Assembly: GCF_004022485.1 (NCBI RefSeq)
Contig: NZ_CP034951.1
Span: 1,860,001-1,924,000 of the forward strand
Source: Aequorivita sp. H23M31
GTDB taxonomy: Bacteria; Bacteroidota; Bacteroidia; Flavobacteriales; Flavobacteriaceae
DNA length: 64,000 bases
Reading direction: 5' to 3'
A program made the position numbers and the translations under genes. The notes beneath the pieces were generated by a model. The model did no database searches. It was not told the origin of the DNA and worked only from the letters and a program-made list of their open reading frames with translations. Below are positions 7,871 through 15,100 of the stretch, one piece after another; position 1 is the stretch's first letter; every line of letters begins with the position of its first letter.

Positions 7871-8944
7871 GTGGCAAAATTCCATAAATTAAAAATAAAG
7901 AACATTCAAAAAGAGACCAAGGATTGCTCGGTCATTACCTTTGATGTTCCTGAAACATTGGCCGAAGATTTTAAATTCCGTCAAGGACAGCATTTAACAT
8001 TGAGGACAATAATTGATGGCGAAGATACACGCCGGTCCTACAGTCTTTGTTCCAGCCCAGTAGATAATGAATGGCAGGTGGCGGTAAAAGCCATTGCCGA
8101 AGGAAAATTTTCAAATTTTGTGAATTTGCAGCTTCAAGCAGGCGATATGCTTGATGTAATGATTCCGAGCGGAACTTTTGGTGTGGATGTTAATCCGGAA
8201 AAGCAAAAGAACTATCTGTTTTTTGCCGCAGGAAGTGGAATAACTCCTGTACTCTCAATGATCAAAACCCATCTTGCCTTAGAACCAAGTTCCACATGCA
8301 AGTTGTTTTATGTGAATAGAACGGCGAAATCCATTATCTTTAAGGAAGCGTTGGAACAACTTCGGAACAGATATTTCGGAAGGTTGGAAATCTATTATTT
8401 CCTCACTAAGGAACGCCGCGACATCGACTTGTTCAACGGTCGTTTTGACGATGAAAAGATGGAAGTTCTCACAAGAAATTTTATAGATATACCTGACACG
8501 AGTGAAGTATTTTTATGTGGTCCCGAAAAAATGGTAGACTACGTAAGTGATTACTTAATAAAAGCTGGTTTGCCAAAAGAGTTGATTCATTTTGAACTTT
8601 TCGTTACGGGACTTTCCGATGAAGATATTGCTAGGGCCGAGCGATTAGCAAAACAAAATGTTGAAGGTGTGGAAGTGACCATTGTGGATGGGGGAAAAGA
8701 ATTTGAATTCACAATGACTAAAGATTTCGACAATATTCTCGATGCTGCCCTGGCTGCGGGTGCCGATTTGCCATTTGCTTGTAAAGGAGGAGTTTGTAGC
8801 ACTTGCAAATGCCAAATTGTAGAAGGTGAGGTAGAAATGAAAGTGAATTATGCCTTGGATGACAAAGATTTGGAACAACACTTAGTTCTTAGTTGCCAAT
8901 CGGTGCCGATCACTAAGAAAGTAAAAGTAGATTTTGATGTTTGA
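7871..8944 (+). CDS. paaE: Phenylacetyl-CoA epoxidase, reductase subunit PaaE
   Basis: The 357-residue flavoprotein transfers electrons from NADPH to the diiron oxygenase PaaABC. The N-terminal ferredoxin-reductase part (about 1-235) shows the FAD motif RRSYSLCSS, the nucleotide-binding FAAGSGITPVLSM and a VFLCGPEKMV segment. The C-terminal 2Fe-2S ferredoxin domain (about 260-357) carries CKGGVCSTCKC plus a distal Cys (LSCQS). It starts at GTG (7871); no ATG is available. It is the first gene of the paa operon, as often seen in Bacteroidota. Confidence 0.95.
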   Translation: MAKFHKLKIKNIQKETKDCSVITFDVPETLAEDFKFRQGQHLTLRTIIDGEDTRRSYSLCSSPVDNEWQVAVKAIAEGKFSNFVNLQLQAGDMLDVMIPSGTFGVDVNPEKQKNYLFFAAGSGITPVLSMIKTHLALEPSSTCKLFYVNRTAKSIIFKEALEQLRNRYFGRLEIYYFLTKERRDIDLFNGRFDDEKMEVLTRNFIDIPDTSEVFLCGPEKMVDYVSDYLIKAGLPKELIHFELFVTGLSDEDIARAERLAKQNVEGVEVTIVDGGKEFEFTMTKDFDNILDAALAAGADLPFACKGGVCSTCKCQIVEGEVEMKVNYALDDKDLEQHLVLSCQSVPITKKVKVDFDV

Positions 8945-8955
8945 TTATAATTATT

Positions 8956-8988
8956 AAACCTAACAGGTTTTGGAAACCTGTTAGGTTT
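8956..8988. repeat. 33-bp perfect palindromic element between paaE and paaA
   Basis: Two 15-bp arms, AAACCTAACAGGTTT and its exact complement, flank a TGG loop. The layout is the same as the element at 54090-54122 (15-bp arms, 3-nt loop, core ACCT-ACAGGT). In RNA it would form a strong hairpin inside the paa transcript; there is no T-run after it, so it is more likely a REP-like element or processing site than a terminator. Confidence 0.85.
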
Positions 8989-9005
8989 GGCAAAATGAAA
9001 AGATT

Positions 9006-9986
9006 ATGAGCGAAAAAGAAATAAAGAAACCAGGGGCTGAGCGGAGTCGAAGCCTAGAAGAAATTTTTGAAGCCCGCATTGCGCGCGACGAAAAAATAGA
9101 GCCAAAAGATTGGATGCCGGAAAAATACCGACAAACTCATATTAGGCAGATAAGTCAGCACGCGCATTCCGAAATTGTGGGAATGTTGCCAGAAGGAAAT
9201 TGGATTACCCGAGCTCCTTCCTTGAGACGAAAAGTTGCCCTCTTGGCAAAAGTACAGGATGAGGCCGGACACGGTTTGTATTTATATTCCGCTTGCGAAA
9301 CCTTAGGTATTTCCAGAGAGGAAATGTATGAGCAGCTTCACAGTGGAAAGGCAAAATATTCCTCAATCTTCAATTACCCAACGATCACTTGGGCCGATAT
9401 TGGCGCCATAGGATGGTTGGTGGACGGTGCAGCCATTATCAATCAAGTTCCATTATGTAATACATCCTTCGGACCTTATGCCAGAGCAATGGTAAGAGTT
9501 TGTAAAGAAGAAAGTTTCCATCAGCGACAAGGTTATGAAATTATGCTCACCCTGTGCCGTGGTACTGAGGAACAAAAGGCGATGGCCCAAGACGCTCTCA
9601 ATCGGTGGTGGTGGCCAGCCTTAATGATGCTCGGTCCAACAGATGCCGAATCCGTTCACACTGAACAGTCCATGAAATGGAAGTTGAAACGTAAAAGTAA
9701 TGATGAACTGCGTCAACAATTTATCGACCAGACCGTACCCCAAGCAGACATCCTAGGAATTACCATGCCCGACCCAGATTTAAAATGGAATGAGGAAACT
9801 GGACATTACGATTTCGGTGAAATTGATTGGGATGAATTCTGGCAAGTAGTAAAAGGTCATGGCCCAATGAACAAAGAGCGAATGAAGGCCCGAGTTGGTG
9901 CTTGGGAAAGAGGCGAATGGGTACGCGATGCAGCAATGGCTTATGCGGAAAAGCAGCAGGATAAAAGAGAAAGAAAAGTAGTATAA
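9006..9986 (+). CDS. paaA: Phenylacetyl-CoA epoxidase, catalytic subunit PaaA
   Basis: The 326-residue protein is the diiron oxygenase subunit that epoxidises the ring of phenylacetyl-CoA. Family features include [20 protein letters not shown] near residue 50, the metal-binding [17 protein letters not shown] near 87-103, and [13 protein letters not shown] near 170. The length is normal (about 310-330). The start ATG at 9006 follows the palindromic element by 17 bp. The C-terminal end is rich in Lys/Arg. It works with PaaB, PaaC and PaaE. Confidence 0.95.
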   Translation: MSEKEIKKPGAERSRSLEEIFEARIARDEKIEPKDWMPEKYRQTHIRQISQHAHSEIVGMLPEGNWITRAPSLRRKVALLAKVQDEAGHGLYLYSACETLGISREEMYEQLHSGKAKYSSIFNYPTITWADIGAIGWLVDGAAIINQVPLCNTSFGPYARAMVRVCKEESFHQRQGYEIMLTLCRGTEEQKAMAQDALNRWWWPALMMLGPTDAESVHTEQSMKWKLKRKSNDELRQQFIDQTVPQADILGITMPDPDLKWNEETGHYDFGEIDWDEFWQVVKGHGPMNKERMKARVGAWERGEWVRDAAMAYAEKQQDKRERKVV

Positions 9987-9998
9987 ACCGAGGAATGG

Positions 9999-10259
9999 AT
10001 GCCTGAAATTTCGAGGTTCTACGGGATTATTATCCGAATGTATTTCGTGGATCATAATCCGCCTCATTTCCACGCTGAATATCAAGGAATGCAGGCAGAA
10101 TTTGAAATAAAAACTTTGGAGGTAATCGCTGGCTCGCTTCCAAACCGTGCTTTAGGCTTGGTTGTGGAATGGGCAAATCTCCATCGGAAAGAATTATTGG
10201 AGAATTGGAATCGGGCACAAGTTCCCGAGCCATTGGAAAAAATTCAACCATTAAAGTAA
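9999..10259 (+). CDS. DUF4160 domain-containing protein
   Basis: The 86-residue protein matches DUF4160: MPEISRFYGIIIRMYF followed by DHNPPHFHAEY (the conserved H-PPHFHA signature) and a C-terminal W-x-NRxELLENW segment. The family often pairs with DUF2442, as here (6-bp gap), and is suspected to be a toxin-antitoxin-like pair, but the biochemical function is not established. It sits 12 bp after paaA and thus splits the paaA-paaB junction that is normally continuous. It is probably co-transcribed with the paa genes. Confidence 0.85.
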   Translation: MPEISRFYGIIIRMYFVDHNPPHFHAEYQGMQAEFEIKTLEVIAGSLPNRALGLVVEWANLHRKELLENWNRAQVPEPLEKIQPLK

Positions 10260-10265
10260 AAAATT

Positions 10266-10523
10266 ATGACTTCGAAAATAATATCATTTGAATTCATTAA
10301 AGATTATGAAGTTAGGATATCCTTTGACGATGGACAGAAATTTGAGATCGATTTAGCAAAATATCTCGGTAAAGGCTTTGCAAGAGAATTACTGGATAAA
10401 AAAAAGTTTGGTGAATTATATATTGAACCCGGAGGAGGATTGGCCTGGCCCAATGGTTATGATATTTGTCCTGTTTTTCTTCGGAATATTGTAGACAAAG
10501 AAAAAAGCGAATTATCAACTTAA
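10266..10523 (+). CDS. DUF2442 domain-containing protein
   Basis: The 85-residue protein has DUF2442 features: an N-terminal beta strand with VRISFDDGQKFEIDLAKYL and a C-terminal GGGLAWPNGYDICPVFL (the WP-G-D-CP pattern). It follows the DUF4160 gene by 6 bp, so the two form a pair inserted between paaA and paaB. Whether the pair is a toxin-antitoxin module is inference from frequent co-occurrence. Confidence 0.85.
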   Translation: MTSKIISFEFIKDYEVRISFDDGQKFEIDLAKYLGKGFARELLDKKKFGELYIEPGGGLAWPNGYDICPVFLRNIVDKEKSELST

Positions 10524-10579
10524 TTAGCATGGCACAAAGAATGTCACATCATATAAATTTAAAAAAAAACACTGTTATC

Positions 10580-10870
10580 ATGTCCGATAAAAAAAACTGG
10601 CCCCTTTGGGAAGTCTTCGTAAGAAGTAAAAACGGATTGGAGCACCGACATTTTGGAAGCCTCCACGCCGCCGATGCCGATATGGCCCTGGAAAATGCCC
10701 GGGACGTATATACTCGCCGAAATGAAGGTGTGAGCATTTGGGTGGTAGAATCCAAAAATATAACCGCCTCAAACCCCGACCACAACGCCGAAATGTTTGA
10801 ACCCGCAAAAGATAAGATCTATAGACATCCCACGTTTTATGATTTGCCGGATGAGGTGAAGCATATGTAG
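10580..10870 (+). CDS. paaB: Phenylacetyl-CoA epoxidase subunit PaaB
   Basis: PaaB is a small non-catalytic subunit of the PaaABCE epoxidase. The 96-residue product contains the family pattern WPLWEVFVRSKNGLEHRHFGSLHA, shown here only in short as WEVFVRS and HRHFGSLHA, then ALENARDVYTRRNEGVSIWVV. The chosen ATG is 10580; an upstream frame extension to 10466 overlaps the DUF2442 gene and is not conserved sequence. It ends just before a block of GAAATC/GAAACT words. Confidence 0.93.
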   Translation: MSDKKNWPLWEVFVRSKNGLEHRHFGSLHAADADMALENARDVYTRRNEGVSIWVVESKNITASNPDHNAEMFEPAKDKIYRHPTFYDLPDEVKHM

Positions 10871-10872
10871 GG

Positions 10873-10920
10873 GGAAATCGAAACTGAAATCGAAACTGAA
10901 ATCGAAATCCAAATCGAAAA
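10873..10920. repeat. Left arm of GAAATC-type inverted bracket
   Basis: The array consists of GAAATC/GAAACT hexamers. The 24 bp at 10886-10909 (beginning GAAATCGAAACTGAAATC) are an exact reverse complement of 11384-11407, on the other side of the four-helix-bundle gene. Confidence 0.9.
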
Positions 10921-10930
10921 AAGATATTTG

Positions 10931-11275
10931 ATGAAAAATTACAACTTAGATAGTCGTTTTGAGGATTTTGCAGCTTCAGTTATTGTTTTTTTTAGGAATC
11001 AGCCTAAATCTTTTGCAGAGGATTATCTCACCAAGCAGCTTATCCGTTCTGCTTGTTCAACTGCGTTGAATTTTGGTGAATTTGAAGGTGCAGGTTCAGA
11101 TAAAGATAGAGCTAATAAATTAAGGATTACATTGAAAGAATTACGAGAGTCTATTAGAAATATTAATATCCAAATTAAAGCTAATCTTATAGATGCTCAT
11201 AACATTTCAGCAGTTAGAACTGAAAATGATGAACTTATAAGAATTGTTGTTACACTTTTGAAAAAGTATAATTAG
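10931..11275 (+). CDS. Four-helix-bundle protein (23S rRNA IVP family)
   Basis: The 114-residue all-helical protein belongs to the four helix bundle family named after the 23S rRNA intervening-sequence protein. Family marks are RFEDFAASVIVFFR at the start, LTKQLIRSACSTALNFGE in helix 2 and the K(E)LRES region (LRITLKELRESIRNINI). The biochemical role is not established. It lies between paaB and paaC and is enclosed by perfect 24-bp inverted repeats. I use the ATG at 10931; a TTG directly before it is possible. Confidence 0.88.
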   Translation: MKNYNLDSRFEDFAASVIVFFRNQPKSFAEDYLTKQLIRSACSTALNFGEFEGAGSDKDRANKLRITLKELRESIRNINIQIKANLIDAHNISAVRTENDELIRIVVTLLKKYN

Positions 11276-11379
11276 TCCATTTGCTTTTGATTTTGGAAAA
11301 ATGAAAATTTAAAAAATCATCTTAAAATAAGACAACATTTGAAAATGTAATAAAAGAATTATTAAATAATAACTAAACT

Positions 11380-11415
11380 CTTCGATTTCGATTTCAGTTT
11401 CGATTTCGTTTTCAA
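11380..11415. repeat. Right arm of GAAATC-type inverted bracket
   Basis: It reads TTCGATTTCGATTTCAGTTT and onward; 11384-11407 is the exact reverse complement of 10886-10909. The arm ends 4 bp before the paaC start codon, so it occupies the paaC ribosome-binding region. Confidence 0.9.
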
Positions 11416-11418
11416 AAA

Positions 11419-12174
11419 ATGAAACATAACCACCTATACAACTACATCCTAACAATCGCCGATAACTCCTTAATCCTCGGCCAGCGAATGGGCGAACTAT
11501 GCGGCCACGGTCCGAGTTTGGAAACCGATATTGCTTGCACCAATATTTCTTTGGATTTATTGGGGCAGGTGCGCAGTTATTATCAATACGCAGCAAAGAT
11601 TGCCGGAGATGGCAGAACCGAAGATGATATTGCCATGCTGAGGACGGAACGCGAATATGTAAACGTGTTATTGGTTGAGCAACCAAATACAGATTTTGCA
11701 TATACCATGGCACGTCATTTTCTGTTCGATGCCTTTCATTTCCTGTTTCTAAAGGAATTGGAAAAAAGCAAGGATCTGACTTTGGCTGCTATCGCAACAA
11801 AATCTTTAAAGGAAGTAACTTACCATCAGCGTTTTTCTTCAGATTGGATAAGACGATTGGGCGATGGTACCGAAGAAAGTAATAAAAGAGTGCAAGCCGC
11901 CATTGACGATCTATGGATGTACACGGACGAGTTCTTTAATCCGACGGAAGTTGAAATAACGATGGCAGAAGAAGGGATTGGAGTCGATCTCCCTCAACTA
12001 AAAAATCAATATTACGAAACTGTAACTGAGGTTTTGGAAGAAGCCACTTTAATAGTTCCGGAATCCAAATACTTCCACAAAGGTGGAAAACAAGGTGTTC
12101 ATACAGAGCATATGGGGTTTCTTTTGGCGGAATTGCAGTATATGCAAAGAACATATCCGGGAATGGAATGGTAA
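11419..12174 (+). CDS. paaC: Phenylacetyl-CoA epoxidase structural subunit PaaC
   Basis: The 251-residue protein is the structural partner of PaaA, a ferritin-like fold without a functional diiron site. Family features are LTIADNSLILGQRMGELCGHGP near the start (the QRxxEWxGHGP-like motif), DIACTNISLDLLGQ at about 35-50, and a C-terminal KGGKQGVHTEHMGFLLAE (the G-HTEH-G-LLAE block). The length is normal. The region just upstream is the right arm of the inverted bracket, so its original leader may have been altered. Confidence 0.95.
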   Translation: MKHNHLYNYILTIADNSLILGQRMGELCGHGPSLETDIACTNISLDLLGQVRSYYQYAAKIAGDGRTEDDIAMLRTEREYVNVLLVEQPNTDFAYTMARHFLFDAFHFLFLKELEKSKDLTLAAIATKSLKEVTYHQRFSSDWIRRLGDGTEESNKRVQAAIDDLWMYTDEFFNPTEVEITMAEEGIGVDLPQLKNQYYETVTEVLEEATLIVPESKYFHKGGKQGVHTEHMGFLLAELQYMQRTYPGMEW

Positions 12175-12176
12175 AT

Positions 12177-12222
12177 AATATTCAATTTTCAATGATCAAC
12201 TACCAATATTCAATATCAAATA
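12177..12222. repeat. Left ATTGAA/TTCAAT-type word array
   Basis: AATATTCAATTTTCAATG and similar words lie in the gap between paaC and the second four-helix-bundle gene. TTCAATTTTCAAT (12181-12193) is inverted at 12669-12681. Confidence 0.75.
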
Positions 12223-12226
12223 TTTT

Positions 12227-12589
12227 ATGGAAAGAAAATTTGATTTAGAGGACAGACTTATTGGTTTTGCAGTATTATGTATTAAACTTTTTAAGAAGAT
12301 TGAATATAATTACGCGTTGGACCATTTATCAAAACAACTAATTCGTTCGGCGACTGGGGCGGCTTTAAATTATGGAGAAGTCCAAGGAGCTGAGTCATCA
12401 AAAGATTTTATTCATAAAATGGGTATTGTTTTAAAAGAGTTAAAGGAATCACGGGTCAATTTAAAAATTCAAATTGGAGCAGATATTTTAAAAGATATTG
12501 ATAAGGCTGAAAAGAGTTTAAAGGAATGTGAAGAGTTAGTTGCCATTTTTGCGAAAAGCATCCAAACAGCAAGAAAAAGCAAAAGTTGA
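12227..12589 (+). CDS. Four-helix-bundle protein (23S rRNA IVP family), second copy
   Basis: The 120-residue protein is homologous in pattern to the gene at 10931: FDLEDRLIGFAVLCIKLFKK, LSKQLIRSATGAALNYGE and VLKELKESRVNLKIQI align with its counterparts, but the proteins are clearly divergent rather than a recent duplicate. It lies between paaC and paaD, flanked by arrays of a different word (ATTGAAA). Function unknown. Confidence 0.88.
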   Translation: MERKFDLEDRLIGFAVLCIKLFKKIEYNYALDHLSKQLIRSATGAALNYGEVQGAESSKDFIHKMGIVLKELKESRVNLKIQIGADILKDIDKAEKSLKECEELVAIFAKSIQTARKSKS

Positions 12590-12608
12590 GTATCCAGGAG
12601 TAACCCTC

Positions 12609-12742
12609 AATTCTTGACTAGCAATATTCAATTCTCGTAATAAAATATCCAGTATGGAGTTTTTTAATATTGAAAATTGAACATTGAGCATTGAACATTG
12701 AAAATTCAAAATTGAAAATTGAAAATTGAAAATTGAAAATTG
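12609..12742. repeat. Right ATTGAAA-type word array overlapping the paaD start
   Basis: Words such as ATTGAAAATTGAACATTGAG run into a perfect 7-bp series (GAAAATT repeated about five times, 12711-12743). The orientation is mostly opposite to the left array at 12177-12222. The only usable paaD start codon is inside this series. Confidence 0.85.
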
Positions 12743-13233
12743 AACATTTAAATATCGCCCCCTCTCTGATAGAAATCCTATCCTCGGTTCCAGACCCAGA
12801 GATTCCGGTTATTTCCTTATTGGATCTTGGAGTGATCCGTGAGGCCTTGGAAATAGATGGCGTGGTCAAGATTAAAATGACCCCCACCTATTCCGGCTGT
12901 CCCGCCACCGATGTGATGTCTGATGATATTAAGACTGCATTTGCCAAAGAAGGTAAGATGGCCGAAGTCGAACTTATCCTTTCGCCGGCCTGGACCACCG
13001 ATTGGATTTCGGAAGAAGGTTTAATAAAATTGGAGGAATATGGAATTGCGCGACCGCTATCGGAATCCCACGACAAGGATGTTTTGCTCGGAGGAAAGAA
13101 ATTAGTTAAATGTCCACAATGCGGGAGCACCCATACACATCTGGTAAGTCAATTCGGTTCTACACCTTGCAAAGCCCTCTTTAAGTGTGACGATTGTCAC
13201 GAACCCTTTGATTATTTTAAATGTTTAAAATAA
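12733..13233 (+). CDS. paaD: Phenylacetyl-CoA epoxidase assembly protein PaaD
   Basis: The 166-residue protein has an N-terminal MIP18/DUF59 domain (about 8-95; VPDPEIPVISLLDLGVIR and TYSGCPATDVM are conserved) and a C-terminal zinc-finger-like part with CPQCGSTHTHL and CDDCHEPFDYFKC. PaaD is thought to help mature the Fe centres of the epoxidase. No ATG is in frame; the frame opens after TGA at 12727, so TTG 12733 is the first possible start, inside the 7-bp repeat series. The core domain is intact. Confidence 0.9.
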   Translation: MKIEHLNIAPSLIEILSSVPDPEIPVISLLDLGVIREALEIDGVVKIKMTPTYSGCPATDVMSDDIKTAFAKEGKMAEVELILSPAWTTDWISEEGLIKLEEYGIARPLSESHDKDVLLGGKKLVKCPQCGSTHTHLVSQFGSTPCKALFKCDDCHEPFDYFKCLK

Positions 13234-13311
13234 TTCCCGCGGAGTCGGGAATCACCCCTGTGAATAATTTTCCTCGTTAGAAAGCTTTAGCCGTGGCGCA
13301 AGGCTGGAATG

Positions 13312-13425
13312 TTTAAATCTGCATTCGACAAAGAAGGAAAAATTGCCGCATCTGTTATCCCTTCGTCCGCTTTCATTAGCGAATGAATTTCGAAGGATGC
13401 GCGTGAAAAAGTTAAAATTCAAAGC
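13312..13425 (+). pseudogene. Possible decayed paaD-like fragment
   Basis: The translation around 13311 reads FKSAFDKEGKIAASVIPSSA and continues with FISE, a stop and ISKDA. This parallels PaaD IKTAFAKEGKMAE...LSPAW...DWISEEG. At DNA level about 35 bp starting TAAATCTGCATTCGACAAAG agree at about 28 positions with paaD 12930-12964. It would be the remains of a duplicated paaD 3' half, cut by a stop and frame loss. The similarity is short, so confidence is limited. Confidence 0.4.
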
Positions 13426-13481
13426 CATCAACTTATTATTTACTGCTTTTCCCATCCCATCCTGTTAATCTTCGTATGCTT

Positions 13482-13500
13482 AATCGGAAAAAAACCGATT
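13482..13500. promoter_or_regulatory. AbiEi-type operator, upstream copy (O1)
   Basis: AATCGG-A7-CCGATT is a perfect inverted repeat just upstream of the presumed -33 TTG (13504). It has the same arm and spacing as 13546-13564. AbiEi antitoxins are known to repress their operon through two inverted repeats. Confidence 0.7.
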
Positions 13501-13503
13501 GTC

Positions 13504-13536
13504 TTGTTATTTTTAAGCAAAATAGCTGTATATTTG
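13504..13536 (+). promoter_or_regulatory. Promoter of the AbiE-type operon
   Basis: TTG at 13504-13506 and TATATTTG (TAnnTTTG) at 13529-13536 are separated by 22 bp. The promoter lies exactly between the two AATCGG-N7-CCGA repeats. Confidence 0.65.
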
Positions 13537-13545
13537 TAGGAGTTC

Positions 13546-13564
13546 AATCGGTAAAAAACCGAAT
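13546..13564. promoter_or_regulatory. AbiEi-type operator, downstream copy (O2)
   Basis: AATCGG-TAAAAAA-CCGAAT repeats O1 with an identical 7-nt gap; the start-to-start distance is 64 bp. It lies just after the expected transcription start and 20 bp before the ATG at 13584. Confidence 0.7.
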
Positions 13565-13583
13565 ACGTAAGCACAAAATAGCA

Positions 13584-14222
13584 ATGACCTTTAGAAGAAA
13601 CATACAAGATTATATCAGTGCTCCCTTAACCCATCAGCTGGTTTCCGATGTGTTAGCAGAGTACCGTCGTCCAAACGACAAAATCAACGATTTGGTGCAA
13701 AGTGGATTCTTGATTTCATTAAGAAGGGGGCTATATGTGCCTGGTCCAGAACTGGATTTGCCCCTTCCCCATTCTTTTGTAATTGCCAATCACCTAAGGG
13801 GCCCCAGCTATGTTTCCCTTGAAACAGCCCTTGCGCATTGGGGAATGATTCCCGAACGGGTTTATGAAATAAACTCCATAACCCTAAAAACTTCTCAGGT
13901 TTATGATACGGCGATTGGAAGATTTACCTATCGTCATCTCGATGCGCCATATTATTCCTTTGGCCTGCAACGTGTTGAAATGGGAAACAACCAGTTTGCT
14001 CTCATGGCTTCCCCTGAAAAAGCAGTTTGTGACAAAATAATTGCCACAACGGGAATTACCTTGCGTAGTCAATCGCAAACCATGGCTTTTTTATTGGACG
14101 ATCTGCGCATGGATGACGAAGCTTTGGCCAGTTTAAATTTAGATAACATATCCAGCTGGATCGCAGATGCACCAAAAGCATCAAGTTTGCAAATGCTGGT
14201 CAATACCCTTCAAAGATTATGA
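13584..14222 (+). CDS. AbiEi-type antitoxin/transcriptional regulator
   Basis: The 212-residue protein fits the type IV antitoxin AbiEi family: an N-terminal winged-helix region (MTFRRNIQDY... INDLVQSGFLISLRRGLYV, about 1-55) followed by a domain with SYVSLETALAHWGMIPE and ALMASPEKAVCDKI. It would neutralise the partner NTase and repress its own operon. It starts at the ATG of 13584; a longer frame to 13476 runs through the operators. Its last codons overlap the toxin start by 4 bp (ATGA), a tight translational coupling. Confidence 0.88.
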   Translation: MTFRRNIQDYISAPLTHQLVSDVLAEYRRPNDKINDLVQSGFLISLRRGLYVPGPELDLPLPHSFVIANHLRGPSYVSLETALAHWGMIPERVYEINSITLKTSQVYDTAIGRFTYRHLDAPYYSFGLQRVEMGNNQFALMASPEKAVCDKIIATTGITLRSQSQTMAFLLDDLRMDDEALASLNLDNISSWIADAPKASSLQMLVNTLQRL

Positions 14223-15073
14223 TAAGGGAATGGATAGATACATATCAGCCGGCGAATGAGGAAGAGGCACTTTCCGCTTTGCGCGAGATCATGCAAGAAA
14301 TCGCACTCGCCGGTTTATCACGCACCGACTTTTATAAGAAAGCTGCTTTTTATGGAGGAACAGCACTACGGATTTTTTATGGATTAGATCGATATTCGGA
14401 AGATTTGGACTTTTCCTTGCTCTCTGTGGACAAGGAATTTTCCTTAGAACCCTATTTTCAGGCCATACAGGATGAATTCAACAGTTTGGGGATGAATGTG
14501 AGCCTGCGAAAAAAGAACAAGATCCACAAAACACCAAGCGAGTCCGCATTTCTTAAATCGGAAACTTTATGGAAAGAATTGGTTTTGGAGGATGTCGTAG
14601 AGCAACTTGGAATCCGATCCAATAAGAATATCAGAATCAAGATTGAGGTCGATCGCAATCCACCAATGGGTTTCCAAACGGAGGAAAAATTATCGCTTCG
14701 GCCTTTTTCTTTTTATGTGAAATGTTTCGATCAGCCGAGTTTGTTTGCCGGAAAAATGCACGCCCTGCTTTTTCGTAAATGGCAGGACCGGGTGAAGGGT
14801 CGTGATTGGTTTGATATGGAGTGGTATATCCGCAAGGGAGTTTCCTTAAATTTAAAGCACTTTCTTCAGCGTGCCCAAGATTCGGGCGACTGGCAAAAGC
14901 CTACGATTTCAAAAGAAGAATTTCTAAATCTGCTAAGAGATAAAATCGATGCTACTTCCATTGAGAAAGTAAAGGCGGATGTAAGGCCTTTCGTTCGGAA
15001 CAATGAGCATTTGGAAATATGGGGTCCTCAATATTTTCAAGATCTGGTGGATTTATTGAAGGTAGACGAGTAA
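14219..15073 (+). CDS. AbiEii/AbiGii-family nucleotidyltransferase toxin
   Basis: The 284-residue protein carries the nucleotidyltransferase core GGTALRIFYGLDRYSEDLDF (GGTxLR...R.SEDLDF, about residues 46-65), the hallmark of AbiEii toxins. Conserved downstream blocks include KCFDQPSLFAGKMHALLFRKW and VKGRDWFDMEWYI. AbiEii NTases are believed to modify tRNA or another nucleic acid and give phage-induced dormancy. It overlaps the antitoxin by 4 bp. The pair is inserted between paaD and the thioesterase gene. Confidence 0.9.
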   Translation: MIREWIDTYQPANEEEALSALREIMQEIALAGLSRTDFYKKAAFYGGTALRIFYGLDRYSEDLDFSLLSVDKEFSLEPYFQAIQDEFNSLGMNVSLRKKNKIHKTPSESAFLKSETLWKELVLEDVVEQLGIRSNKNIRIKIEVDRNPPMGFQTEEKLSLRPFSFYVKCFDQPSLFAGKMHALLFRKWQDRVKGRDWFDMEWYIRKGVSLNLKHFLQRAQDSGDWQKPTISKEEFLNLLRDKIDATSIEKVKADVRPFVRNNEHLEIWGPQYFQDLVDLLKVDE

Positions 15074-15100
15074 GAGATATATTTCGTGTACAGGATTATG

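Noticed and set aside
8956..8988. Palindrome after paaE as an intrinsic terminator
   Set aside because: No T-run follows on either strand, and the paa genes downstream need transcription through it.
10466..10579. Longer N-terminus for PaaB
   Set aside because: The extension overlaps the DUF2442 gene and has no PaaB-like sequence.
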